Shown: positions 24,930 to 33,304 of the stretch, one piece after another | How positions within the stretch are numbered: position 1 is the first letter of the stretch | Layout: the number at the start of each line of letters is the position of its first letter | Origin: Sphingomonas sp. ATCC 31555 | Lineage (GTDB): Bacteria; Pseudomonadota; Alphaproteobacteria; Sphingomonadales; Sphingomonadaceae | Assembly (NCBI RefSeq): GCF_000282895.1 | Contig: NZ_ALBQ01000011.1 | Location: 124,001-188,000 of the forward strand | Length of the DNA stretch: 64,000 nucleotides | Reading direction: 5' to 3' | Made by a program: the position numbers and the translations under genes | The notes under the pieces: model-generated | The model's input: only the letters and a program-made list of their open reading frames with translations | Databases searched by the model: none | Told to the model about the DNA's origin: nothing

Positions 24930-26573
24930 ATGAAACTGTTTGCACCCTTTGCCGCCGCGCTTGCGCTGGCTGCCGCCACGCCTGCCTTTGCCCAGCAGGC
25001 GGCCCCCGCCGCTGCGGCGCCGGCGGCTCCGCCCAAGCTGCTGGTGGTGATTTCCGTCGACCAGTTTTCGGCCGACCTGTTTGCCGAATATCGCGGTCAG
25101 TTCACCGGCGGCTTCGCCCGGCTGATGTCGGGGGCCGTCTTCCCCGCCGGCTATCAGAGCCACGCCGCGACGGAGACCTGCCCCGGCCACTCGACGATCC
25201 TGACCGGCGATCATCCGTCGCGCACCGGCATCATCGCCAATGACTGGACCGATTTCGCCGCGCCGCGCGCCGACAAGCGGGTCTATTGCGCTGAGGACGA
25301 GAGCGTGCCCGGCAGCGATTCGGAACATTACACGGTGTCCGACAAGCATCTGAAGGTGCCGACGCTGGGCGAGTGGATGAAGTCGGCCGATCCACAGTCC
25401 CGCGTCGTCTCTGTTGCCGGCAAGGATCGCGCCGCAGTGATGATGGGCGGCCACAAGGTCGACGAGCTCTGGTGGTGGGACGGCAAGGCATTTGTTTCCT
25501 ATGCCGGCCGCACCGCCCCCGATGCGGTCACTCGGATCAACGCCGCGACGGCTGCGCGCGTTGCCGAGGCGCAGCCGGCGCTGAACCTGCCCGCCTTCTG
25601 CCAGGCGCGATCGCGCGCGATCGCGCTGGGCGGCTCGAAGACGGTGGGCGACGGCCGCTTCGCGCGTGCCGCCGGCGACGCCAAGGCTTTCCGGGCCTCG
25701 CCCGAATTCGACGATGCGGTGCTGGCGCTGGGCGCAAAGCTCGCCACCGACATGAAGCTGGGCCAGCAGGGGCATAGCGATCTGCTGATCCTGGGCGCGT
25801 CGGCGACCGACTATGTCGGCCATAGCTACGGCACCGAAGGCAGCGAAATGTGCCTGCAGCTGCTCTCGCTCGACCAGACGCTGGGCCGGCTGTTCGAGGC
25901 GCTGGACCGTACCGGCGTCGACTACCAGGTGGTGCTGACCGCCGATCATGGCGGCCATGACCTGCCCGAGCGCCACCGCGAACATGCCGCGCCGACCGAG
26001 CAGCGCCTTACTGCGGATGCCACCGTCGGTACGATCAGCCGTGCCCTCGCCGCCAAGCTTGGCCTCACCGGCGCGGTGCTGGTGGGTGGTCCCGGCGGGG
26101 ACGTCTACGTCTCGCCCACCGTGCCGCAGGCGAAGCGGGCGTCGGTGCTAGCCGAGGCGGCGAAGCTCTATGCGGCGAATCCGCAGGTGCAGGCGGTGTT
26201 CACCCGCGCGCAGATCGAAGCCACGCCGATCGTCCATACCCCTCCAGAGACGTGGAGCCTGCTGGAGCGCGCCCGAGCCTCCTATGATCCGCAGCGTTCC
26301 GGGGATCTGGTGGTCGCGCTCAAGCCGCGCGTGACGCCGATCCTCGATCCGGTGGGCGGCTATGTCGCCACGCATGGCAGCTTCTGGGATTATGATCGCC
26401 GCGTGCCGATGCTGTTCTGGCGCAAGGGCATGACCGGCTTCGAACAGCCGCTGTCGGTAGAAACGGTGGATATCGCACCGACGCTGGCGGCGCTGATCAA
26501 GGTGCCGGTGCCGGTGGAAATCGACGGACGCTGCCTCGATCTGGACGCGGGGCCGGGGGACAGCTGCAAGTAA
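24930..26573 (+). CDS. PhoK/SPAP-type alkaline phosphatase
   Basis: A 547-residue secreted alkaline phosphatase of the type I phosphodiesterase/nucleotide pyrophosphatase fold. A signal peptide ending TPAFAQQ is followed by an Ala/Pro linker. Metal and catalytic residues fit the Sphingomonas enzyme SPAP/PhoK: Asp44 (VISVDQF), nucleophile Thr83 (TETCPGHST), the Asp and His of ATDYVGHSYG, the Asp-His pair of TADHGGH, and the His of ATHGSFWDYDRR. It should release phosphate in the periplasm or outside. ATG 24930 follows an in-frame TTG; GGAG precedes it. The dsbD-like gene diverges, so disulfide handling of this Cys-containing protein is a possible link, though only inferred. Confidence 0.9.
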   Translation: MKLFAPFAAALALAAATPAFAQQAAPAAAAPAAPPKLLVVISVDQFSADLFAEYRGQFTGGFARLMSGAVFPAGYQSHAATETCPGHSTILTGDHPSRTGIIANDWTDFAAPRADKRVYCAEDESVPGSDSEHYTVSDKHLKVPTLGEWMKSADPQSRVVSVAGKDRAAVMMGGHKVDELWWWDGKAFVSYAGRTAPDAVTRINAATAARVAEAQPALNLPAFCQARSRAIALGGSKTVGDGRFARAAGDAKAFRASPEFDDAVLALGAKLATDMKLGQQGHSDLLILGASATDYVGHSYGTEGSEMCLQLLSLDQTLGRLFEALDRTGVDYQVVLTADHGGHDLPERHREHAAPTEQRLTADATVGTISRALAAKLGLTGAVLVGGPGGDVYVSPTVPQAKRASVLAEAAKLYAANPQVQAVFTRAQIEATPIVHTPPETWSLLERARASYDPQRSGDLVVALKPRVTPILDPVGGYVATHGSFWDYDRRVPMLFWRKGMTGFEQPLSVETVDIAPTLAALIKVPVPVEIDGRCLDLDAGPGDSCK

Positions 26574-26601
26574 CTTCCGCGGCCGTGCAGGCGAGCGATG
26601 C

Positions 26602-27231
26602 TCAGCCCTGCGCGGTCCGCCGGCGCTCGACCAGTTCGATCGCGCGCTGCACGGCCGCGTCGATCGATAGGAAGCTGGTGTCCAGCGTCGCCGCGTCGGC
26701 CGCTTGGGAAAGCGGCGCTTCGCTGCGGCGCGAATCGCGGTCGTCGCGGGCGCGAATGTCCGCCAGCACCTTATCCAGGCTGCTGTTGATGCCGTTCTTG
26801 CGAAGTTCGAGATGACGGCGCTGGGCGCGGATCGTCGGCGTTGCCTTGATGAACAGCTTCACCTCCGCATCCGGCGCGATCACCGTGCCGATGTCCCGCC
26901 CGTCCAGCACCGCGCCGCCGGGCTGGCGGGCGAATTTTTTCTGTCGGGCGAGCAGCGCGGCGCGCACCAACGGATGGGCGGAAACGATCGACGCGACCTG
27001 GCCCACGTCGTCGGTGCGCAGCAAGGGATCGGCGAGCAGCGCGTCTTCGAAGCTGCAGGCGGAAACCGCATCGGCTTCCTTTTCGGGATCGAGCCCCTCG
27101 CGCAGCACGCTCGCCGCCACGGCACGATAGAGCAACCCGGTGTCGAGGTGCGGCAGGCCGTAATGCCGTGCGAGTGCGCGGGCGATGGTGCCCTTGCCCG
27201 ATGCGGCGGGGCCGTCGACGGCGATGATCAT
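26602..27231 (-). CDS. cmk: cytidylate kinase
   Basis: A 209-residue CMP/dCMP kinase. The P-loop GPAASGKGT is at residues 7-15, followed by '[14 protein letters not shown]' and the LID and CMP-binding elements ([20 protein letters not shown]). It phosphorylates CMP and dCMP for RNA, DNA and lipid synthesis. It lies downstream of aroA on the same strand, the usual alphaproteobacterial order. The gene that often comes next, rpsA, is absent; the convergent alkaline phosphatase gene ends 28 bp away instead. Confidence 0.95.
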   Translation of the reverse strand: MIIAVDGPAASGKGTIARALARHYGLPHLDTGLLYRAVAASVLREGLDPEKEADAVSACSFEDALLADPLLRTDDVGQVASIVSAHPLVRAALLARQKKFARQPGGAVLDGRDIGTVIAPDAEVKLFIKATPTIRAQRRHLELRKNGINSSLDKVLADIRARDDRDSRRSEAPLSQAADAATLDTSFLSIDAAVQRAIELVERRRTAQG

Positions 27232-27417
27232 GCCACGGCTCCGGCGGAGCAGGTCCGCCGGCGGTGCGGCGTGGCGATCGGCAGGAAAGGCAGCGGAAGC
27301 AAGAACACGAAGACCCTGATCGAAAGCGAAACAGGCGGGCGGCGCCAGACCTGCAAGAAATTGCGGCAGGCCACCTGAATCGGGACGATGCCGCGCCTAG
27401 TCAAGCCGGAGATGCGA

Positions 27418-28743
27418 TCAGCCGGTCAGCGAGTCCAGCGTGGCGAAGAAGTTCGGATAGCTGGTCGCCACCGGAGCGACATCATCGATCGAGATCGGCT
27501 TGGCTGCGGCGAGCGACGCCACCGTCATGCTCATCGCGATGCGATGATCGAGAAGCGTCGCCACCGCACCGCCTCCCGGCAGTGGGGCGCCGGCCGATCC
27601 ATGGATGGCAAGCCCGTCTTCGAATTCCTCGGTCTCGACGCCCGCCGCCGTCAGCGCGGCACGCATCGCGGCGATGCGATCCGATTCCTTCACCCGCAGT
27701 TCGTGCGCGCCGCGGGCGACGGTGCGCCCTTCGGCCAGCGCTGCCGCGACGAACAGCACCGGATATTCGTCGATCATGCTCGGCGCCAGATCGGCGGGCA
27801 CCTCGATCGCCTTCAGCGGCGCGTGGCGCACCACCAGATCGGCCACCGGTTCGCCGCCCACAATCCGGGCGTTGGTCTCGGCGATGTCGGCGCCCATCAG
27901 GCGCAGCGCGGTGATCAGGCCCGTGCGGGTTGGGTTCATGCAGACATTGGCGATGGTGACGTCCGACCCCGGCACGATGGACGCTGCGACCATCCAGAAG
28001 CCGGCGGAGGAGGGATCGCCAGGCACAATGATGTGCTGGGGCTGTAGTTCGGCCTCGCCGGTGATCGCGATGACCTTGCCCTCGGGGCTGTCTTCCACCG
28101 TCAGCGTCGCGCCGAAACCGCGCAGCATCCGCTCGCTATGGTCGCGGGTAGGCACGGGTTCGATGACGCGGGTGATGCCCGGCGTATTGAGCCCGGCGAG
28201 CAGAATCGCCGACTTCACCTGGGCGGAGGCGACCGGCAGCGTGTAGGTGATCGGCACCGCCGGGCACGTGCCGCGCACCATCAGCGGCAGGCGGCCGCCA
28301 GGGCTGGCAGTGATCTCCGCGCCCATCTGGCCCAGCGGTTCGATCACCCGGCCCATCGGGCGGCCGGAGAGCGAGGCGTCGCCGACAAAGGTGGCGCTGA
28401 TCGGGTGGCTCGAAACCAGGCCCATCAGCAGCCGGGTGGAAGTGCCGGAATTGCCCATGTCGAGCGCCTGCGCCGGCTGTTGCAGCCCGCCCACGCCTAC
28501 GCCGTACACGCGCCAGACGCCGTCGTCGCCACGCTCGACGGTGGCGCCCATCGCCCGCATCGCGGCGGCGGTTGCGAGCACGTCTTCGCCCTCCAGCAAG
28601 CCTTCGATGCGACTTTCACCCACGGCCAGCGCCGAAAACATGATGGCGCGGTGGCTGATCGACTTGTCGCCGGGAACGGTGACGGTGCCGCGCAGCGGAC
28701 CGCGCGCGGAAGCGGTTAAGGGGCGGGAAGGAGCATTCGACAT
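27418..28743 (-). CDS. aroA: 3-phosphoshikimate 1-carboxyvinyltransferase (EPSP synthase)
   Basis: A 441-residue EPSP synthase, sixth step of the shikimate pathway. The PEP and shikimate sites are clear: GDKSISHRAIM near residue 24, LDMGNSGTSTRLLMG (class-defining), GDASLSGRPM, and the C-terminal 'VKESDRIAAM' and 'DHRIAMS' motifs. The 'NSGTSTR' form, with Ala rather than Gly in the glyphosate loop, and an overall length above 430 put it with class II-like enzymes; this is my reading of the motif, not a test. ATG 28743 matches the family start; the open frame runs further upstream. It diverges from the FYDLN-protein gene. Confidence 0.95.
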   Translation of the reverse strand: MSNAPSRPLTASARGPLRGTVTVPGDKSISHRAIMFSALAVGESRIEGLLEGEDVLATAAAMRAMGATVERGDDGVWRVYGVGVGGLQQPAQALDMGNSGTSTRLLMGLVSSHPISATFVGDASLSGRPMGRVIEPLGQMGAEITASPGGRLPLMVRGTCPAVPITYTLPVASAQVKSAILLAGLNTPGITRVIEPVPTRDHSERMLRGFGATLTVEDSPEGKVIAITGEAELQPQHIIVPGDPSSAGFWMVAASIVPGSDVTIANVCMNPTRTGLITALRLMGADIAETNARIVGGEPVADLVVRHAPLKAIEVPADLAPSMIDEYPVLFVAAALAEGRTVARGAHELRVKESDRIAAMRAALTAAGVETEEFEDGLAIHGSAGAPLPGGGAVATLLDHRIAMSMTVASLAAAKPISIDDVAPVATSYPNFFATLDSLTG

Positions 28744-28849
28744 GGCCGCGGCTTTGACAGGCGGCTTGCACCATGGCAAGGCGCGCCCCACTTTCCGGGA
28801 TCACCAAAATCCCGAACATCCGAACAAGCGAAAGGCGAAGAGGCAACAC

Positions 28850-29176
28850 ATGGTGAAGCCGGAATGGGGCACCAAGCGCAGCTGCCCGAAGTGCGGTACG
28901 CGCTTTTACGATCTGACCAAGGACGAGCCCGTCACCTGCATCAACTGCGGTTATGCCTGGGAGCCTGAGCCGATCCTAAAGTCCAAGCAGCCGCTGCCGT
29001 TCGAAGCCGTCAAGGCCGACAAGGACAAGGCGGAGGCCGAAGATTCGGATCTGGTGGGCGACGACGATCTGGATCTGTCGGCGGACGACGAGGAGCCCTC
29101 GGCGGACGACGATGTCGATCTGGGCGGCGACGACGACTTGGGCGTCGAGACCAACAGCGACGAAGACGAAAACTGA
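28850..29176 (+). CDS. FYDLN-acid (TIGR02300-type) zinc-ribbon protein
   Basis: A 108-residue protein. The N-terminus holds a zinc ribbon with two Cys pairs (CPKCGTRFYD and CINCGY) and the family signature FYDL. The second half is almost entirely Asp and Glu repeats and should be disordered. Members occur throughout Alphaproteobacteria; their function is unknown. The ATG at 28850 starts MVKPEWGTKR, the standard family start; a longer frame from 28247 is antisense to aroA. Confidence 0.9.
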   Translation: MVKPEWGTKRSCPKCGTRFYDLTKDEPVTCINCGYAWEPEPILKSKQPLPFEAVKADKDKAEAEDSDLVGDDDLDLSADDEEPSADDDVDLGGDDDLGVETNSDEDEN

Positions 29177-29189
29177 GTTGAAAAAAAGT

Positions 29190-29219
29190 TTGGCAAGGGC
29201 ACAAAACGGCCCTTGCCAA
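29190..29219. terminator. hairpin between the FYDLN gene and tRNA-Ala
   Basis: An 11-bp stem (TTGGCAAGGGC with its complement) and an 8-nt loop start 14 bases after the stop. The run of A before it means that the T-run lies on the minus strand. It can end transcription arriving from the minus strand and is a weak stop on the plus strand. Confidence 0.55.
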
Positions 29220-29260
29220 GCTGGCGAGCCCCTTCTAAAGGGCACGCCTCCCGAGGGAAT

Positions 29261-29336
29261 GGGGCCGTAGCTCAGCTGGGAGAGCGTCGCAATGGCATTG
29301 CGAAGGTCAGGGGTTCGATCCCCCTCGGCTCCACCA
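29261..29336 (+). tRNA. tRNA-Ala (anticodon GGC)
   Basis: A complete 76-base cloverleaf. The acceptor stem GGGGCCG pairs with CGGCTCC with one G-T pair. The anticodon stem TCGCA/TGCGA encloses the loop ATGGCAT, giving anticodon GGC. The T arm contains GGTTCGATC and the 3' CCA is encoded. It reads GCC and GCU alanine codons. Confidence 0.96.
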
Positions 29337-29428
29337 TTTCCTCTCGCTAGGCCGTACCGGGCGTAGCGGAACCGGGCACGAAACCCTGCCGGCCCGCCCT
29401 CTTTAGACCAGCTTCAGCGACTCGACGT

Positions 29429-30325
29429 CTACTCGTCCAGCGTGCCGCGCATGACGTGGTGCAGCGGTCGCATCTCCTCCACCAGCCATGTGAGGAACCG
29501 ATCGATGCGCGGCAGCCCGCGCAGATCGCGGGGCACCACGAGCCAGAAGCTGCGCTGGATATCAATGCTCGCGCGCAGCACGCGCCGCAGTTCCGGCATC
29601 GCATCACCGATGAAGCAGGGCAGGATGCCACAGGCATGGCCTCGCGCGATCATTTCGGCCTGGGCGTTGATGCTGGTGCTGCGCACCTGCGGCACCAGGC
29701 GCCGGTCGATTTCGGCCAGGTAGCGCAGTTCCGGCGCATAGATCTGATCGGCGACATAACCGGTCATTCGATGTCCAAGCAGGTCCGCCGGCTGCTGCAG
29801 CGGCGGAGCGGCAGCGAGATAGTCGGGCGTCGCGTAAAGCCCCAGCGCATAATCGGTGAGTTTGCGCGCGACGAGCGCACCCGCGCGGGGCCTCGCCAGC
29901 ATCACCGCGACATCGACTTCGCGCCGGGAGGGACTGAGGAACCCACTGGATGCAATCAGATCGATCTGAATGTTTGGAAATCGCCGCGTGAAGGCATGCA
30001 GGCGCGGGGCGATGATCTGCGTGCCGAATCCCTCGGACGCGCTGACCCGGAGGGTGCCGGCCAGTTCCGTCCCGCTCGCTCCCATGCCCACGATGCCGAG
30101 CGCCTCCGCTTCCATGCGCTCAACCTGATCCAGCAACTGCTGGCCTTCCTCGGTCAGCGTATGGCCGGTGGTGGCATGTTCGAACAGGCGCCGCGCAAGG
30201 GCACTTTCCAGCTTGCGCAATCGACGCGAGACGGTGGTGGCGTCCATGTCCAGCGCCGCCGCCGCACGGCTGAGCCGTTGCGCGCGCGCCACGGCGAGGA
30301 AGATGCGGAGGTCGTCCCAGTTCAT
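29429..30325 (-). CDS. LysR-family transcriptional regulator
   Basis: A 298-residue LysR-type regulator. The N-terminal winged helix is clear (MNWDDLRIFLAVARAQRLSR, then LDMDATTVSRRLRKLE), followed by a periplasmic-binding-like effector domain. The gene diverges from mmsA across 122 bp. That gap holds three TTGCAG/CTGCAA half-sites, so it probably controls the valine/methylmalonate-semialdehyde genes as well as itself. In pseudomonads mmsAB is controlled by an AraC-type protein, so a LysR type here would be a different solution. No ligand can be inferred. Confidence 0.88.
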   Translation of the reverse strand: MNWDDLRIFLAVARAQRLSRAAAALDMDATTVSRRLRKLESALARRLFEHATTGHTLTEEGQQLLDQVERMEAEALGIVGMGASGTELAGTLRVSASEGFGTQIIAPRLHAFTRRFPNIQIDLIASSGFLSPSRREVDVAVMLARPRAGALVARKLTDYALGLYATPDYLAAAPPLQQPADLLGHRMTGYVADQIYAPELRYLAEIDRRLVPQVRSTSINAQAEMIARGHACGILPCFIGDAMPELRRVLRASIDIQRSFWLVVPRDLRGLPRIDRFLTWLVEEMRPLHHVMRGTLDE

Positions 30326-30353
30326 GCCCGTCTTGTAGCGGCGCAGTGGCTGT

Positions 30354-30381
30354 GCTGCAAAATTGCAGCTACAACCTGCAA
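30354..30381. promoter_or_regulatory. probable LysR-type operator between lysR and mmsA
   Basis: GCTGCAAAATTGCAGC (30354-30369) is a 6-4-6 inverted repeat. A third half-site, CTGCAA (30376-30381), follows after seven bases. The site lies about 30 bp from the regulator start and 67 bp from mmsA, which suits a shared LysR operator. Confidence 0.55.
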
Positions 30382-30447
30382 CTTCGTGCTCTTGCCTGCG
30401 CTACTGGGGTGCTCCAACGAAGGAATTCGGAGAGTGAGGAACCTGAT

Positions 30448-31944
30448 ATGCGCTTGATAGAGCATGTGATCGTCGGCCACGCGGGAGGCGGCGCGGGTCG
30501 TCGCTCGGACGTGTTCGATCCCAATAGTGGCGCCGTGCAGGCGCAGGTGGCGCTCGGCACCGCCGCCGATCTCGAGCGCGCGGTCGCCGCCGCCCAGGCC
30601 GCCCAGCCCGGCTGGGCCGCGACCAACCCGCAGCGTCGCGCCCGCGTGATGTTCCGCTTCAAGGAACTGGTCGAGGCGAACATGGACGCGCTGGCGCATC
30701 TGCTCTCCGCCGAACACGGCAAGGTGATCGCCGACGCCAAGGGCGACATCCAGCGCGGGCTCGAAGTGATCGAGTTCGCCTGCGGCATCCCCCACGCGCT
30801 GAAGGGCGAATACACCCAGGGCGCCGGGCCGGGCATCGACGTCTATTCGATGCGGATGCCGCTCGGCATCGGCGCGGGCATCACCCCGTTCAACTTCCCG
30901 GCGATGATCCCGATGTGGATGTTCGGGGTGGCGATCGCCTGCGGCAATGCGTTTATCCTCAAGCCGTCCGAGCGCGATCCCAGCGTGCCCGTTCGCCTCG
31001 CCGAACTGATGCTGGAGGCCGGCGCACCCGAAGGCATACTGCAGGTGGTGCAGGGCGACAAGGAGATGGTCGACGCGATCCTCGACCATCCGGCGATCGG
31101 CGCGGTGAGCTTCGTCGGCTCGTCGGACATCGCCCATTATGTCTACCAGCGCGGCGTCGCGGCGGGGAAGCGCGTCCAGGCGATGGGCGGCGCCAAGAAC
31201 CACGGCATCGTCATGCCCGACGCCGATCTCGACCAGGTGGTTGCCGACCTGTCCGGCGCGGCGTTCGGCTCGGCGGGCGAACGCTGCATGGCGCTCCCCG
31301 TGGTGGTGCCCGTCGGCGACAAGACGGCCGATGCCCTGCGCGAGAAGCTGATTCCAGCGATCGAGGCCTTGCGGGTTGGCGTCTCCACCGATGCCGAGGC
31401 GCAGTACGGCCCGGTGGTCAACGCGGCGCACAAGGCGCGTGTGGAAGGCTGGATCCAGACCGGCGTCGACGAAGGCGCCGAGCTGGTGATCGACGGCCGC
31501 GGCTTCCAGTTGCAGGGCCATGAGCAGGGCTTCTTCATCGGCCCGTCGCTGTTCGACCGCGTGACGCCGGACATGAAGAGCTACCAGGAGGAGATCTTCG
31601 GCCCGGTGCTCCAGATCGTCCGCGCGCCCGATTTCGAGACGGCGCTGCGCCTGCCGAGCGAGCACCAGTACGGAAACGGCGTCGCGATCTTCACCCGCAA
31701 CGGCCACGCCGCGCGCGAGTTCGCGGCACGGGTGAATGTGGGGATGGTCGGCATCAACGTGCCGATCCCGGTGCCGGTGGCCTATCACAGCTTCGGCGGC
31801 TGGAAGCGCTCGGCGTTCGGCGATACCAACCAGCACGGCATGGAAGGCGTGAAGTTCTGGACCAAGGTGAAGACCGTCACCCAGCGCTGGCCCGACGGCG
31901 CCCCCGACGGCAGCAACGCCTTCGTCATCCCGACCATGGGGTGA
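30448..31944 (+). CDS. mmsA: CoA-acylating methylmalonate-semialdehyde dehydrogenase
   Basis: A 498-residue aldehyde dehydrogenase of the MmsA type. It converts (S)-methylmalonate semialdehyde plus CoA and NAD to propionyl-CoA, the last step of valine degradation; malonate semialdehyde is also a usual substrate. Motifs include GITPFNFPAMIPMWM, KPSERDPSVPVRLAEL, the NAD-binding FVGSSDIAHYVYQ, and the catalytic Cys in GERCMALPV (MmsA-type, where typical ALDHs have GQRC). 'FGDTNQHGMEGVKFWT' closes the family pattern. ATG 30448 follows GAGAGTGAGGA. Four more valine-pathway genes follow on the same strand. Confidence 0.95.
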   Translation: MRLIEHVIVGHAGGGAGRRSDVFDPNSGAVQAQVALGTAADLERAVAAAQAAQPGWAATNPQRRARVMFRFKELVEANMDALAHLLSAEHGKVIADAKGDIQRGLEVIEFACGIPHALKGEYTQGAGPGIDVYSMRMPLGIGAGITPFNFPAMIPMWMFGVAIACGNAFILKPSERDPSVPVRLAELMLEAGAPEGILQVVQGDKEMVDAILDHPAIGAVSFVGSSDIAHYVYQRGVAAGKRVQAMGGAKNHGIVMPDADLDQVVADLSGAAFGSAGERCMALPVVVPVGDKTADALREKLIPAIEALRVGVSTDAEAQYGPVVNAAHKARVEGWIQTGVDEGAELVIDGRGFQLQGHEQGFFIGPSLFDRVTPDMKSYQEEIFGPVLQIVRAPDFETALRLPSEHQYGNGVAIFTRNGHAAREFAARVNVGMVGINVPIPVPVAYHSFGGWKRSAFGDTNQHGMEGVKFWTKVKTVTQRWPDGAPDGSNAFVIPTMG

Positions 31945-31964
31945 GGGTGGTGCGGGCAGGCCTC

Positions 31965-32132
31965 ATTCCTCCCCGGAACGGGGAGGGGGACCAAGCCACG
32001 CCGTGGCTTGGTGGAGGGGCCGCCGCGCACGCGGCGGTGTTCCTGCGGCCCCCACGCTCCCCGCGCCTGCGGCGCGGCCCCTCCACCACGCGGCTGTGCC
32101 GCGCGGTTCCCCTCCCCGTACCGGGGAGGAAT
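31965..32132. repeat. palindromic intergenic repeat (REP-like) between mmsA and the acyl-CoA dehydrogenase gene
   Basis: A 168-bp element whose ends are inverted copies of each other, ATTCCTCCCC at the left and GGGGAGGAAT at the right. Inside are several nested hairpins, including CCAAGCCACG/CGTGGCTTGG and CCGCGCACGCGG-like stems, and inverted copies of a GGTGGAGGGGCC module. It is non-coding. A related element lies at 35140-35253 in the same operon. Such a structure could stabilise or attenuate the mRNA. Confidence 0.65.
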
Positions 32133-32158
32133 TTCCACGATCCAACACGGCTGAACCC

Positions 32159-33304
32159 ATGACCCACCAGTTCGACCTCACTGACGACCAGCGCCAGATC
32201 CAGGAGATGGCGCAGAAGTTCACCGCCGATGCGATCACCCCGCACGCCGCCGAGTGGGACGAGAAGCACGTCTTCCCGCGCGAGACGATCAAGGCTGCCG
32301 CCGAGCTCGGCTTCGCGGCGATCTATGTCTCGGAGGAATCGGGCGGCATCGGCCTCGGCCGGCTCGAATCCGCGCTGATCTTCGAGGCGATGGCCTATGG
32401 CTGCCCGTCCACATCCGCGTTCATCTCGATCCACAACATGGCCGCCTGGATGATCGACCGCTTCGGCAGCCAGACGGTCAAGGACAAGTATCTACCCAGC
32501 CTGGTCACCATGGACCGGCTGGCCAGCTACTGCCTCACCGAGCCCGGCTCGGGCTCGGACGCGGCGGCGCTCAAGACGCGGGCCGTCCGCGACGGCGACC
32601 ATTACATCGTCACCGGCACCAAGCAGTTCATCTCCGGGGGCGGCGCAAACGACCTCTACCTCACCATGGTCCGCACCGGCGAGGAGGGGCCCAAGGGCAT
32701 CTCCGCGCTGGTGATCGAGAAGGACATGCCCGGCGTCAGCTTCGGCGCGCAGGAGCGCAAGCTCGGCTGGCACTCGCAGCCGACCGCGCAGGTGATCCTC
32801 GATAACGTCCGCGTGCCGGTGGAGAACCTGATCGGTGCCGAGGGCGAGGGCTTCCGAATCGCGATGATGGGGCTGGACGGCGGCCGGCTCAACATCGGCG
32901 CCTGCTCGCTCGGCGGGGCGCAGCGCTGCCTCGACGAGGCGGTGCGCTACACCCAGGAGCGCAAGCAGTTCGGCAAGGCGATCGCCGATTTCCAGAACAC
33001 CCAGTTCACCCTCGCCGACATGGCGACCGAGCTGGAGGCCGCCCGCGCGCTGCTCTACCTCGCCGCCGCCAAGGTGACCGCGGGCACGCCCGACAAGACC
33101 CGCTTCGCCGCGATGGCCAAGCGGCTCGCGACCGACACCGGCTCGTCGGTGGTCGATCGCGCGCTGCAGCTGCACGGCGGCTATGGGTACCTTATGGACT
33201 ATCCGATCGAACGCTTCTGGCGCGACCTGCGCGTCCATTCGATCCTCGAGGGCACCAATCAGGTGATGCGGATGATCGTCGGCCGGGATCTGGTGCGCGA
33301 ATGA
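32159..33304 (+). CDS. acyl-CoA dehydrogenase, probably isobutyryl-CoA dehydrogenase
   Basis: A 381-residue FAD-dependent acyl-CoA dehydrogenase. Family signatures are YCLTEPGSGSDAAALKT (FAD site), the long loop FISGGGANDLY, and the C-terminal QLHGGYGYLMDYPIERFWRD. The Glu in HSILEGTNQVMR is the catalytic base. Substrate choice rests on context: mmsA before it, a 3-hydroxyisobutyryl-CoA hydrolase-like gene overlapping its end and mmsB further on, so isobutyryl-CoA from valine fits best. ATG 32159 gives the usual MTHQFDLTDDQR start. Its stop overlaps the next ATG (ATGA). Confidence 0.9.
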   Translation: MTHQFDLTDDQRQIQEMAQKFTADAITPHAAEWDEKHVFPRETIKAAAELGFAAIYVSEESGGIGLGRLESALIFEAMAYGCPSTSAFISIHNMAAWMIDRFGSQTVKDKYLPSLVTMDRLASYCLTEPGSGSDAAALKTRAVRDGDHYIVTGTKQFISGGGANDLYLTMVRTGEEGPKGISALVIEKDMPGVSFGAQERKLGWHSQPTAQVILDNVRVPVENLIGAEGEGFRIAMMGLDGGRLNIGACSLGGAQRCLDEAVRYTQERKQFGKAIADFQNTQFTLADMATELEAARALLYLAAAKVTAGTPDKTRFAAMAKRLATDTGSSVVDRALQLHGGYGYLMDYPIERFWRDLRVHSILEGTNQVMRMIVGRDLVRE

